Assembly: GCA_017881645.1 (NCBI GenBank)
Contig: JADGQQ010000044.1
Span: forward strand, 1 to 17,793
Source of the DNA: Clostridia bacterium
GTDB lineage: Bacteria > Bacillota > Clostridia > Saccharofermentanales > Saccharofermentanaceae
Direction: 5' to 3'
Length of the DNA: 17,793 bases
Within the stretch, counting starts at the first letter, position 1. Every line of letters starts with the position of its first letter. Below the pieces are notes generated by a model. The model saw only the letters and a program-made list of their open reading frames with translations. It did not search any database and was not told the origin of the DNA. The position numbers and the translations under genes were made by a program. Of this stretch, positions 1 to 7,572 are shown in pieces.

Positions 1-1789
1 CCGAATCCATATGCACAAGCATACAGTCGCTTTCAAATGACTGATCAAAAAGAATCGGCTCACCTTTCAAAATACGGTGTGCATTCAGAACAATGCGGCT
101 TTGCGCAGCCTGACGAAAAATCTGTGTTAATTTAACGACCGGAATCATAGTCGATTGTATGATGTCCGATAGCACATTCCCGGAACCCACGGAAGGCAGC
201 TGATCCTGATCCCCGACGAAAACAATCTGTGTTTTATCGGCAACCGCGCGCAAAAGGCTTGCAAGCAGGAAAACATCCAGCATGCTCACTTCGTCTGCGA
301 TAATCACGTCCGCCTCAATCGGGTTTTCTTCGTTTCGTTTGAAGAGGATGGCATCGTTCGATTCGGCTCCGCGTTCCATTTCAAGCAGCCGGTGAATGGT
401 CTTTGCGGGCAATCCCGTGGCCTCCGTCATGCGCTTTGCGGCACGTCCCGTCGGCGCACACAGAACGACTGCCTGTCCGTTCCCACTAAAATAATCGGTC
501 AATACCCGGATAATTGTTGTTTTTCCAGTGCCCGGTCCTCCTGTAATAACAGAGACACATGAACTGGCCGCCATAAGAATCGCATCCTTCTGCTCCGGCG
601 CCAGTTCGATATCCATCTGAACGGCAGAAAGAGACATATTCTTTTCGATTTCCAGTCGACCTGATACGGGAAGCTCTTTGACAGATTTGCGTGAAATCAT
701 CTTCGCAGAAGAAATCTCGGCCTCAATTGTTTTCGGGAAGGCAATCCGTATATCATCTGCCTTGTCCGCCTCATCCGCGATGGTGAAAACGCCCTCCGGG
801 CTGATTCGATATGGAAGAATTCTCTTCGACAGAACGCATGCACGGTAACCCTCATCCAATGCATTGTCGGGGACTTTTTGATTCTTGTCCGTTACAATAC
901 CCGCTGCCGGAAAATCGTCTGCGGAGTCTTGGCTATCCTGAGAGACAGGTGTCTTCAATGACAAAATCACTTGCGTTCCGGCAAAAAGTTCGGGCAGCGG
1001 CAGAAATGTATGTCCCTCGTTTTCTGCTTGCTTCAAACAATAGATCAATGCACTTCCAATGCGAAACGGCGACGCCGGATCACAGCCGAATTGGGCTGCC
1101 AGCGAATCAGCCGTCCGAAACCCGATGCCATAAATCTCATCCGCCAAACGGTACGGGTTATTCTTCACAACATACATGGATGACGATCCAAAATGCCGGT
1201 AAATACTGAGAATCTTCCCCATTCCAAGGCCAAAAGGCGTCATCAGCAAAGAAAGCTCCTGAAAATCCCCTTTTTCAGCCATTTGTCTGGAAATAAGTAC
1301 CGCCTTCTGACGGGTAATCCCTTTTATGCGGGACAGTTTTTCCGGTTCTTCCCGGATGACACGTAATGTATCCGATCCAAAGGCAGATACGATTTTCTCC
1401 GCCAGTCCGGGTCCGATGCCATGAATGGTTCCGGATGACAGGTACTGAAAAATTGCCTGCGGTGTGCGGGGCGCCATCTGCGTATATCGATCGGCCTGCA
1501 GCTGTATCCCGTACATACCATGATTTACCCAAATCCCGCTGAGACCTGCATAGTCGCCGACTTCCAGAAAAGGCATATAGCCGACCGCGGTAAAAGACCG
1601 GACAGTCATATAACTGTCCAAAGGATTGTCTGATGCTAGTCTTTCGTGATCAGGCTGCTTGGAAATATCGGCTGACGTACTGCTCTTCAGAAAAACAGCC
1701 ACCGTATATCCATTCTCTTCATTACGGAAAATGACATCCGTACAAACAGCTTCCAGTTCCACAGAAGAACCTGAGACCGGCAGCTCCAT
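1..1789 (-). CDS. recD2: RecD2-type DNA helicase (RecD/TraA family), C-terminus beyond window
   Basis: This is a superfamily 1B 5'-3' DNA helicase of the RecD2 type, found in bacteria without RecBCD and linked to DNA repair and replication fork maintenance. About 596 residues are visible and the reading frame is open to the left edge, so the C-terminus is missing. The N-terminus carries the family's FRNEENGYTV stretch near residue 20. A helix-hairpin-helix-like region (GTIHGIGPGLAEKIV) follows, then Walker A GGPGTGKTT with its lysine near residue 423, then APTGRAAKRM, the Walker B-like DEVSMLD, GDQDQLPSVGSGNVL and IFRQA. There is a poorly conserved, Asp/Ser-rich stretch between the helix-hairpin-helix region and the P-loop, which makes the N-terminal half longer than I expect for the family. 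Start: ATG at 1789 has AGGAGA about 13 bases upstream. An in-frame ATG at 1864 would add 25 residues but has a poorly spaced site. It lies downstream of metK on the same strand, probably cotranscribed. Confidence 0.93.
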   Translation of the reverse strand, partial: MELPVSGSSVELEAVCTDVIFRNEENGYTVAVFLKSSTSADISKQPDHERLASDNPLDSYMTVRSFTAVGYMPFLEVGDYAGLSGIWVNHGMYGIQLQADRYTQMAPRTPQAIFQYLSSGTIHGIGPGLAEKIVSAFGSDTLRVIREEPEKLSRIKGITRQKAVLISRQMAEKGDFQELSLLMTPFGLGMGKILSIYRHFGSSSMYVVKNNPYRLADEIYGIGFRTADSLAAQFGCDPASPFRIGSALIYCLKQAENEGHTFLPLPELFAGTQVILSLKTPVSQDSQDSADDFPAAGIVTDKNQKVPDNALDEGYRACVLSKRILPYRISPEGVFTIADEADKADDIRIAFPKTIEAEISSAKMISRKSVKELPVSGRLEIEKNMSLSAVQMDIELAPEQKDAILMAASSCVSVITGGPGTGKTTIIRVLTDYFSGNGQAVVLCAPTGRAAKRMTEATGLPAKTIHRLLEMERGAESNDAILFKRNEENPIEADVIIADEVSMLDVFLLASLLRAVADKTQIVFVGDQDQLPSVGSGNVLSDIIQSTMIPVVKLTQIFRQAAQSRIVLNAHRILKGEPILFDQSFESDCMLVHMDS

Positions 1790-1935
1790 TTGCTTTGGCC
1801 GTTCTCCTGAAATCACTTTCCCGGGGTCTTTATGGTCGCGTGGGTTTCTGGTCACAGGCTGCATTTACCTCGTGCGGGTTACAGGTTTTCCGGGAAACCG
1901 CGGTTCATCTGTTGTTTTGAGATCAACTTGATGAA

Positions 1936-3135
1936 TCAGATCCCGGAATCCGCTCTGAGAATGTCTGCCTTATCGGTTTTCTCCCAGGAGAAATTCTCAT
2001 CTTCTCTTCCAAAATGACCGTACGCAGCTGTTTTCCTGTACATGGGTCTCCGAAGATCCAGGTCACGAATGATGGCAGCGGGACGCAGATCAAAATGGGT
2101 GCGAATCAGATCCGTTATCTGTGCATCCGGAATTTTCCCGGTTCCGAATGTGTCCGCCATAACGGAAACAGGGTGAGCCACACCAATCGCATATGCGAAC
2201 TGAATTTCACATTCGTCCGCAATGCCGGCCGCGACGATATTTTTAGCAATATACCTGGCTGCGTATGCAGCGGAACGATCCACTTTTGTCGGGTCCTTGC
2301 CTGAAAATGCACCGCCGCCGTGACGCGAATATCCGCCGTATGTGTCGACGATGATTTTCCTGCCGGTCAGTCCGCTGTCTCCCTGCGGGCCGCCAATAAC
2401 GAATCGGCCTGTTGGATTAATGAAAATCTTTGTATTTTCATCCAGTAAAGCCTTCGGAAGGACAGGGTCGATTACGCATTCTTTTACCAGAATCGCCAAT
2501 TCCTCTTCCGAAATATCCGGACTATGCTGTGTTGAAATGACAACCGCCTCAATCCGGACAGGTTTTTTCCCGAAATATTCGATCGTTACCTGACTTTTCC
2601 CATCCGGGCGAAGCAAGGGCGCCTGGCCATTCTTGCGAACTTCAGACAGTCGTTTTGTCAGTTTGTGTGCCAGGGATATCGGCAACGGCATGTACTCCGG
2701 CGTGTCGTTGTTGGCATAGCCGAACATCATTCCCTGATCGCCGGCGCCGGTGTCCAGCGAATCAGAATTCGTTCCTTCTCTGGCTTCCAGCGACTTATTG
2801 ACTCCCTGCGCTATATCGGGAGACTGCTCGTCGAGCGTCGTAAGCACAGCGCATGTCTTATAGTCAAACCCGGAATCCGTCCCGTCATACCCGATTTCCC
2901 GGACCGTATTGCGCACAATGCTCGGAATATCAACATACGCTTTTGTTGTCACTTCTCCCATGACAAGAACCATTCCGGTTGTGCATGCTGTTTCACAGGC
3001 AACACGAGCCATCGGATCCTGCTCAAGGATTGCATCCAGAACCGCATCGGATATCTGGTCGCAGACTTTATCCGGATGTCCCTCTGTAACCGATTCGGAT
3101 GTAAATAGCCATTTCCCCTGTTTCATCTGACTCAT
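1936..3135 (-). CDS. metK: S-adenosylmethionine synthetase
   Basis: MetK makes S-adenosylmethionine from methionine and ATP in the cytoplasm. It acts as a tetramer and needs Mg2+ and K+. The 399-residue product is the normal length. It shows the substrate motif EGHPDK near residues 18-23, the signature GAGDQGMMFGYA at 130-141, and the glycine-rich phosphate-binding stretch GGGAFSGKDPTKVDRS at 273-288. The reading frame is open upstream to 3237, but the real start is the ATG at 3135: it has GGAGG seven bases ahead and begins just before the conserved WLFTSESVTEGH. The extra upstream codons lie in the leader, where the riboswitch terminator sits. Expression is predicted to be controlled by the SAM-I riboswitch just upstream, a classic feedback loop because the product is the ligand. 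recD2 follows about 150 bases downstream on the same strand. Confidence 0.98.
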   Translation of the reverse strand: MSQMKQGKWLFTSESVTEGHPDKVCDQISDAVLDAILEQDPMARVACETACTTGMVLVMGEVTTKAYVDIPSIVRNTVREIGYDGTDSGFDYKTCAVLTTLDEQSPDIAQGVNKSLEAREGTNSDSLDTGAGDQGMMFGYANNDTPEYMPLPISLAHKLTKRLSEVRKNGQAPLLRPDGKSQVTIEYFGKKPVRIEAVVISTQHSPDISEEELAILVKECVIDPVLPKALLDENTKIFINPTGRFVIGGPQGDSGLTGRKIIVDTYGGYSRHGGGAFSGKDPTKVDRSAAYAARYIAKNIVAAGIADECEIQFAYAIGVAHPVSVMADTFGTGKIPDAQITDLIRTHFDLRPAAIIRDLDLRRPMYRKTAAYGHFGREDENFSWEKTDKADILRADSGI

Positions 3136-3183
3136 TTCGATTCCTCCCGTTGTGTTTCGGAGCTCTTCTCCGAACCGTTTGAC

Positions 3184-3210
3184 AAAAAAACCTTCCCCTG
3201 AAAGGAAAGG
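3184..3210 (-). terminator. Rho-independent terminator of the SAM riboswitch
   Basis: Read on the minus strand, CCTTTCC (3210-3204) pairs with GGGGAAGG (3198-3191), with one G.U pair and a short loop. Seven T follow at once (3190-3184). It sits between the aptamer and the metK ribosome binding site, where an S-box expression platform is expected. The AGCCT at 3212-3208, which overlaps the 5' side of the stem, can instead pair with AGGCT at 3234-3230. That second strand overlaps the 3' side of aptamer helix P1. This gives a consistent antiterminator that excludes both P1 and the terminator. Confidence 0.85.
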
Positions 3211-3231
3211 CTGCAAAAAACAAACGCAAAG

Positions 3232-3330
3232 CCTCATCTATCAGGTAAAACCTGCTGGATTTAGCACCGCTGCATAACCGCGGTTGCTGGGCTTCATAGG
3301 GCCAGGTCCCTCCGCCTCTCTTGATAAGAG
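3232..3330 (-). promoter_or_regulatory. SAM-I (S-box) riboswitch aptamer
   Basis: On the minus strand the leader shows the S-box core almost unchanged. CTTATCAAGAGAGGCGGAGG opens it, then GGGACCTGGCCCTATGAAGC, CCAGCAACC, GGTGCTAAATCCAGCAGG, and finally GATAGATGAGG. Helix P1 forms between CTTATC (5' side, about 3328-3323) and GATGAG (3' side, about 3238-3233). The class binds S-adenosylmethionine; ligand binding stabilises P1 and frees the terminator strand, switching transcription off. Its position directly ahead of metK, after a good promoter and before a terminator, fits this fully. Confidence 0.97.
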
Positions 3331-3355
3331 ATGATAAATATTCAATTGTTCTTCG

Positions 3356-3384
3356 ATCATAACATTCACAGACGCGGGGTGCAA
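3356..3384 (-). promoter_or_regulatory. Predicted sigma-A promoter for metK leader
   Basis: On the minus strand, a -35 box TTGCAC (3384-3379) is separated by exactly 17 bases from a -10 box TATGAT (3361-3356), with TG just before it. The start point would fall near 3349, about 20 bases before aptamer helix P1, as expected for an S-box leader. Confidence 0.8.
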
Positions 3385-3406
3385 GTCCTGTTTTTCTCGA
3401 AATTCA

Positions 3407-3444
3407 AAATGTCGGATGAAGTCCTTTATTGTCGGGTATTGTCG
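3407..3444. repeat. Helically phased short repeat, possible operator
   Basis: Four octamers start at 3407, 3417, 3427 and 3437 on the plus strand: AAATGTCG, TGAAGTCC, TATTGTCG, TATTGTCG. All contain GTC at the same position, so GTC recurs every 10 bases at 3411, 3421, 3431 and 3441. Copies 3 and 4 are identical. The block lies between the metK -35 box and the first gene of the Tad-like operon. A 10-base period places the motif on one face of the helix, as in binding sites for cooperative regulators. No known regulator motif is recognised, and I see no convincing sigma-A promoter for the plus-strand operon. Confidence 0.45.
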
Positions 3445-3514
3445 AATTTCCTTTCTTTTTTGCATCAAAATCCAACATAAAATGAACTCATTCGAATGAA
3501 AGGAGATGAAATAA

Positions 3515-4522
3515 ATGGAGCGGCATATTGCCATTATCGATCCGGATCCGGTTTTTTCAAGGTACATTTCCCGTCGGCTGCAGCACATGATTCCTCTCGC
3601 CAGTGTTCATGTGTATTCACCTGAGGAAATAGAATCCGACGCCTCCATGACGCTGACAGAAGAGGTCATTCTGTATGATGAGAGTCGAACGGATCTCCAT
3701 GCTCTTCAAACGCATATGGCCGGGACCGTACAACAGAAGGCAATCTCTCTGCAGACGCACGGAACAGAAAACCGTCGAAATCTAACGGGCACAGAACTTC
3801 GCAGACGAGTTATGGAGTCTCCCGGCAGCACCCTGGAATCCCCGGTTCATCGTCTGCCGGACATGATCGTCAAGCCTCCTTTTCTGTTTGATACAGGCAG
3901 CGATTCCGCCGGTGTCGGTCGGGACAGAGGACATGTCCGGATCTTCGTTTCATTTGCCGGACGGACGGATCGCGAATGCTACATAGCACGAAATATGACC
4001 GGCATACTGTCCAGCGGCAAAAGAGTCATTCGGCTTGATCTGATGTCCGGTGTTGAAATGACCAATCCGTTTCAATACCGGTCCAAATCAACATTCGGGA
4101 ACAGGGAAATACATGCAGCAGGCATTTCAGACCTGTTGCTCCGACTTGAAAATACTGAAATGAAGCCTGCTGAAATTCTTGAATATGTTCAAATCGGAAA
4201 GGATGGATGTTTTTACTTCGGCCTCCCGACGCGCTCGGATGATATCATCTGCAGTCAGCCGCGTATCCTACTTCGGCTTCTTCATCTGCTTCGTCAGCTT
4301 GCCGATGATGAGAATGCAAAAACAATGGTTCTTGTCGCTATGGAATCGATTCCTTTCCGTATCCTGAAACAGATATGCCCAATCGCTCATGAACTGCATG
4401 TGTTGCTTCCTTCCGATGAAAAGATGGACGACACCTTATGCAAGTGGGAGATCAACGATCTGTTTTCAAGCCTTCCTCCGACGATGCTAACATTTGTTTC
4501 GTCAGGCAGAGGTCCGGTATGA
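3515..4522 (+). CDS. tadZ: CpaE/TadZ-like Tad locus protein with degenerate nucleotide-binding site
   Basis: First gene of the Tad-like operon. TadZ/CpaE proteins are ParA/MinD relatives that place the pilus machine at the pole or membrane. The 335-residue product has an N-terminal receiver-like segment (IAIIDPDP at 5-12, VILYDES at 51-57), then a variable linker to about residue 138, then a ParA-like half. In that half the first strand and helix are kept (RIFVSFAGR, then ARNMTGILSSGKRVIRLDL at 158-176). The Walker A lysine and glycines expected between them are replaced by a sequence with no GKT. The GISDLLLRL stretch at 203-211 also resembles Tad-locus CpaE proteins. ATP binding is therefore unlikely. 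Start: ATG with AGGAG nine bases upstream. The stop overlaps the next start as ATGA, so translation is probably coupled to tadA. Overall similarity is weak; the call leans on context. Confidence 0.72.
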   Translation: MERHIAIIDPDPVFSRYISRRLQHMIPLASVHVYSPEEIESDASMTLTEEVILYDESRTDLHALQTHMAGTVQQKAISLQTHGTENRRNLTGTELRRRVMESPGSTLESPVHRLPDMIVKPPFLFDTGSDSAGVGRDRGHVRIFVSFAGRTDRECYIARNMTGILSSGKRVIRLDLMSGVEMTNPFQYRSKSTFGNREIHAAGISDLLLRLENTEMKPAEILEYVQIGKDGCFYFGLPTRSDDIICSQPRILLRLLHLLRQLADDENAKTMVLVAMESIPFRILKQICPIAHELHVLLPSDEKMDDTLCKWEINDLFSSLPPTMLTFVSSGRGPV

Positions 4523-5760
4523 GCAGAAAGGATCGCACACTTCGTTTTGAGGAAGGAAATCCGGTAAAAGTTGTATCCGTAACAGCAAGCGAGTCCGATG
4601 ATCATCTGACCAGTGAGCTGAAGCAGCGGCTTTCCATATGTATTCTCACGAAAATTCAGGAGAATCTGCATGTGGATGATGAGGCTTTTCGCCAGATTAT
4701 CTCCGACGTGATCAGCAGCGAGACAAAAAACATGCGGATGACACTTGACGATAAGCGTTCTCTTGCAACGAATTTTTTCAACTCGATGCGCAGACTCGAC
4801 ATCCTGCAACCCATGATGGATGATCCGACCATTACCGAAATCATGGTGAACGGACCTTCTCATATCTTTTTCGAACGTGAAGGGCGCCTATATCCGTCTT
4901 CTCTGGTCTTCAAAGACACAAGCACCTTAGAAGGAATCATCACAAATTTTTTCTCCCGTGCGAACCGTCCGCTAAATGAATCATCACCGGTTGCAGATCT
5001 GCGTCTTCCGGACGGTTCCCGGGCCAATGCTGTCCTTTCTCCCGTTGCTCCGGATGGGCCCATCTTTACAATCCGCAAATTTACCGGGGTTCGTCCGGAC
5101 ATGGAAACAATGATATCCCAGGGATTTCTGACGGAGAGCGCAGCAAAATATCTCGCAGATGCAGTTCGTTCCAGACAGACAATTTTCCTGTGCGGCGGCA
5201 CGGGTTCGGGGAAGACAACATTTCTGAACACACTGTCTTCTTTTATACCCGGAGACGAACGCGTGGTAACCATCGAGGATTCAGCGGAACTGTCACTACA
5301 GGGTCTCCAGAATCTTGTCCGTCTGGAAGCAAGACTTCCCGGACCGGATGGTCAGGGTGAAATATCGATCGGGCAGTTAATACGGACCGCACTTCGAATG
5401 CGCCCGAACCGAATTATCGTCGGTGAAGTTCGCGGGAGCGAAGCAGCCGACATGTTACACGCACTGCATACAGGTCACCCTGGATCCCTGTGTACCGGTC
5501 ATGCGAATTCGTGTGAAGAAATGCTGAACCGCCTTGCAACAATGGTACTTGCCGGTTCTGCCCTTCCCTTCGATGCTGTAATTCGTCAAATTGAAATGGG
5601 TGTGGATATTCTTGTTCATATCACGAGAACGACATCGGGGAAACGAATCATTGATGAAATCGTCAAAGTCGGGCCGCTGGAAAGTAACCATTTTACTGTG
5701 ATTCCGGTATTTCTGTATAAGGAAGGTGATGGCCTTGTCCAACAAAAACAGTCCCTCTAG
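4519..5760 (+). CDS. tadA: Tad/CpaF secretion ATPase (TadA)
   Basis: TadA is the hexameric cytoplasmic ATPase that powers assembly of Flp pili in Tad systems (GspE/VirB11 superfamily). The 413-residue product has an N-terminal helical region, then the family's LDDPTITEIMVNGP-like stretch (here beginning MMDDPTITEIMVNG, about 99-112). Walker A GGTGSGKT follows at 226-233, the Asp box region VVTIEDSAEL near 249-258, Walker B IIVGEVRG at 299-306, and the His box TGHPGSLCTGHANS at 318-331. All catalytic motifs are intact. Start: the reading frame is open back to 4438, but ATG 4519 has GAGGT about five bases upstream and overlaps the tadZ stop (ATGA). The 3' end overlaps the next gene by about 30 bases, showing tight operon packing. 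The next gene supplies the membrane platform it would act on. Confidence 0.96.
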   Translation: MSRKDRTLRFEEGNPVKVVSVTASESDDHLTSELKQRLSICILTKIQENLHVDDEAFRQIISDVISSETKNMRMTLDDKRSLATNFFNSMRRLDILQPMMDDPTITEIMVNGPSHIFFEREGRLYPSSLVFKDTSTLEGIITNFFSRANRPLNESSPVADLRLPDGSRANAVLSPVAPDGPIFTIRKFTGVRPDMETMISQGFLTESAAKYLADAVRSRQTIFLCGGTGSGKTTFLNTLSSFIPGDERVVTIEDSAELSLQGLQNLVRLEARLPGPDGQGEISIGQLIRTALRMRPNRIIVGEVRGSEAADMLHALHTGHPGSLCTGHANSCEEMLNRLATMVLAGSALPFDAVIRQIEMGVDILVHITRTTSGKRIIDEIVKVGPLESNHFTVIPVFLYKEGDGLVQQKQSL

Positions 5761-7342
5761 CAGTCCGCTAAAAAAAGCGAAGAAATCAACCGCATCCCGG
5801 ATCATCGGCAGAAAAGTGCAAACGGATTTTGCATGGAAGATCCGCCGTCTTTTTCTGATAAAACACTTGTGGATATATCCTTTCTGTATGTCGGCCGTCT
5901 TCTTTCTGTCTGATGCTTTTCTCCCGTACTGGGCTCTTCGGATCGTCCTCTCATGCGTTCTGTCCGTATTTCCGTTTCTTGCCATTGTAAAGTTGCTGTA
6001 CGGAAAGAGAAAGACGCTTCTGCGGTCACAAAGTAAGGTTCTTCTCCAATCGCTGTGCACTTCTGTTTCCGGGGGATTTTCTCTTGAGAGTGCCTTTCTT
6101 TGCGCCCGCCCTACTCTAGAAAAAGCTTTCGGCAGACGGAGTCTGATGGCTCAGGCTCTTCTGCGTCTAGAAAAATCTCTTGCCGCCCATGTTCCGCTGT
6201 CAGACAGTCTGACGGATCTTTGCTATCGGCTCGACTACATTGAATTACTGCCGGTCATGCACGCTTTATCAATTGCGAGAGTTGTCGGTAACGGGGTAAT
6301 TTCCATACTTCGAAACAGTTGCCAAATGCTTTCGGAATTGATGTCCGTCAGCTGCGAGGTCGAAGCAAATAATGCCGGCAGAAATGCAGAAGCATTTATT
6401 CTTTGCCTTATGCCGTTCGGAATCACTTTTACTCTATCTTCGTTTACAAACGGTTACATGGAAAATGTAAAGCATTCGCCTCTGGGGATTTTCTTTATGC
6501 TTCTCGCATTCTGCATTGCTGTCATTTCCTGTGGCTTTCTGTTCGCTCTGATCAGCGACAGCCGCAAACCTTTGCGGCCATCAGAAGACAATTCGTTTGG
6601 TATGATTCCGTTTTCACAAGGTTTTCTTCGGGCCGTGCGTGGTTTCCTTATAAAGATTATGCCTGAGAGCTATATCACGAAGCAGTTTGAACTCTTCAAT
6701 GAACTTACATGCGAACCCGAAAAGCTTTTTGATCTTCAAATTCGCAAAACAATTTCACTTGCGATTTTGACAGCACCCGTGTTTATCTGCCTGTTTATGT
6801 ATTCCGGAAAACCGCCTTATCTTGTTCTGCCGGCAGAATGTGTTCTCATATTCCTCATCCATCATGATTTGCGTCAAAAAGTATTTCGAAGACGAGAGTC
6901 CCTGATGGAGGAAATTCCTCTTTTTCTATCAATGCTCGTAACACTCATGCAGTCAAGAGTCCTTCTCCCGAAAGCCATTGATACATGCTCCGCCGCATTT
7001 TCCGAGACCAGCAGTCTGGCCTATGAAATCCAGGTAATGAAGGCGCAGATGCTTTCCGGAATGTCCGCAGGCGCCGCGATAGAAAGTCTGTCTTCCCGCA
7101 CGCCGATCCCCGAAGCGCAGGCAGCGCTCCTGCTTGCCGCAAGATACGAGTCTTCCGGGGGTTCGGAGGTTCTGCAGCTTCTTTCTCTGCAGTCAACTGC
7201 TTGCTGGTCATTATGTCGAAATGCATCCCGCAAAAAAAGAGAAAGGGACGCGCTGGCCATGGTTCTTCCAATGATGCTCGATCTGATCTCCGTACTGCTC
7301 GTAGCCATTACCCCTGCTCTGCTGTCGTTGAAAATCACCTGA
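5729..7342 (+). CDS. Fused TadB-TadC inner membrane platform protein
   Basis: A single 537-residue protein carries two GspF-type (T2SSF) domains. TadB and TadC are usually separate proteins that together form the membrane platform of a Tad pilus. The first half resembles TadB: two hydrophobic segments at about 48-90, a cytoplasmic helical domain at about 100-220 (SVSGGFSLESAF, ARVVGNGVISILRN, GRNAEAFIL), then two hydrophobic segments at about 223-240 and 252-275. The second half resembles TadC: hydrophobic segments at about 341-378, a helical domain at about 394-500 (MEEIPLFLSMLVTLMQSR, MLSGMSAGAAIESL), then KKRERDALAMVLPMML leading into a C-terminal hydrophobic segment. No stop or likely internal start separates them. 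Start: ATG 5729 with AAGGA about five bases upstream; a GTG sits one codon before. It overlaps the end of tadA. Confidence 0.85.
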   Translation: MALSNKNSPSSSPLKKAKKSTASRIIGRKVQTDFAWKIRRLFLIKHLWIYPFCMSAVFFLSDAFLPYWALRIVLSCVLSVFPFLAIVKLLYGKRKTLLRSQSKVLLQSLCTSVSGGFSLESAFLCARPTLEKAFGRRSLMAQALLRLEKSLAAHVPLSDSLTDLCYRLDYIELLPVMHALSIARVVGNGVISILRNSCQMLSELMSVSCEVEANNAGRNAEAFILCLMPFGITFTLSSFTNGYMENVKHSPLGIFFMLLAFCIAVISCGFLFALISDSRKPLRPSEDNSFGMIPFSQGFLRAVRGFLIKIMPESYITKQFELFNELTCEPEKLFDLQIRKTISLAILTAPVFICLFMYSGKPPYLVLPAECVLIFLIHHDLRQKVFRRRESLMEEIPLFLSMLVTLMQSRVLLPKAIDTCSAAFSETSSLAYEIQVMKAQMLSGMSAGAAIESLSSRTPIPEAQAALLLAARYESSGGSEVLQLLSLQSTACWSLCRNASRKKRERDALAMVLPMMLDLISVLLVAITPALLSLKIT

Positions 7343-7363
7343 ATAAAGAAAAGGAGAAATCGT

Positions 7364-7561
7364 ATGAAATCAAAAAAATGCAGTTCAAAACCAAAATTTA
7401 CAAAAAGCTCAAAAGGAATGGGAACTGTTGAAATTGTCATAATAATTGCCATTCTTGTTGCCCTCGCCCTCATTTTTCGTTCAGCATTGACGAAATATGC
7501 ATCTGACATCATGGACTATGTCTTCGATGACGGCAATGTCATAGGCAAGCTCGGAGGCTAA
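7364..7561 (+). CDS. Small Flp-type pilin precursor
   Basis: This 65-residue protein has the plan of a Flp/type IVb prepilin. A basic leader (residues 1-18, seven Lys) ends in glycine, and the mature part would begin MGTVE. That puts glutamate at mature position 5, the residue that guides prepilin peptidase processing and subunit packing in type IV pilins. A 20-residue hydrophobic helix follows (IVIIIAILVALALIFRSAL), then a short tail ending KLGG. It most resembles the Flp1-like pilins of Gram-positive Tad loci. The ribosome binding site AAGGAG lies about seven bases before the ATG, the best in the operon, in keeping with a major structural subunit. No prepilin peptidase gene is visible in the window. 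Confidence 0.88.
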   Translation: MKSKKCSSKPKFTKSSKGMGTVEIVIIIAILVALALIFRSALTKYASDIMDYVFDDGNVIGKLGG

Positions 7562-7572
7562 AAGTACATTGG

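Noticed and set aside
2665..3108. Plus-strand open frame of 147 codons opposite metK
   Set aside because: Antisense to metK, with no plausible domains.
3440..3490. Sigma-A promoter for the Tad-like operon using TAAAAT near 3478
   Set aside because: The sequence 16-18 bases upstream is a T-rich run without a credible -35 box.
3136..3514. tRNA, CRISPR array or insertion sequence in the longest non-coding gap
   Set aside because: No cloverleaf, no repeat-spacer pattern and no transposase or terminal repeats seen; the gap is explained by the riboswitch, promoter, terminator and phased motif.
3241..3588. Minus-strand open frame of 115 codons upstream of metK
   Set aside because: It covers the promoter and SAM riboswitch aptamer and overlaps the start of the plus-strand Tad-like operon; no protein family resemblance.
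4387..6060. Several minus-strand frames of 137-201 codons within the Tad region
   Set aside because: They lie antisense to tadA, tadZ and the TadB-C gene, whose motifs are clear.
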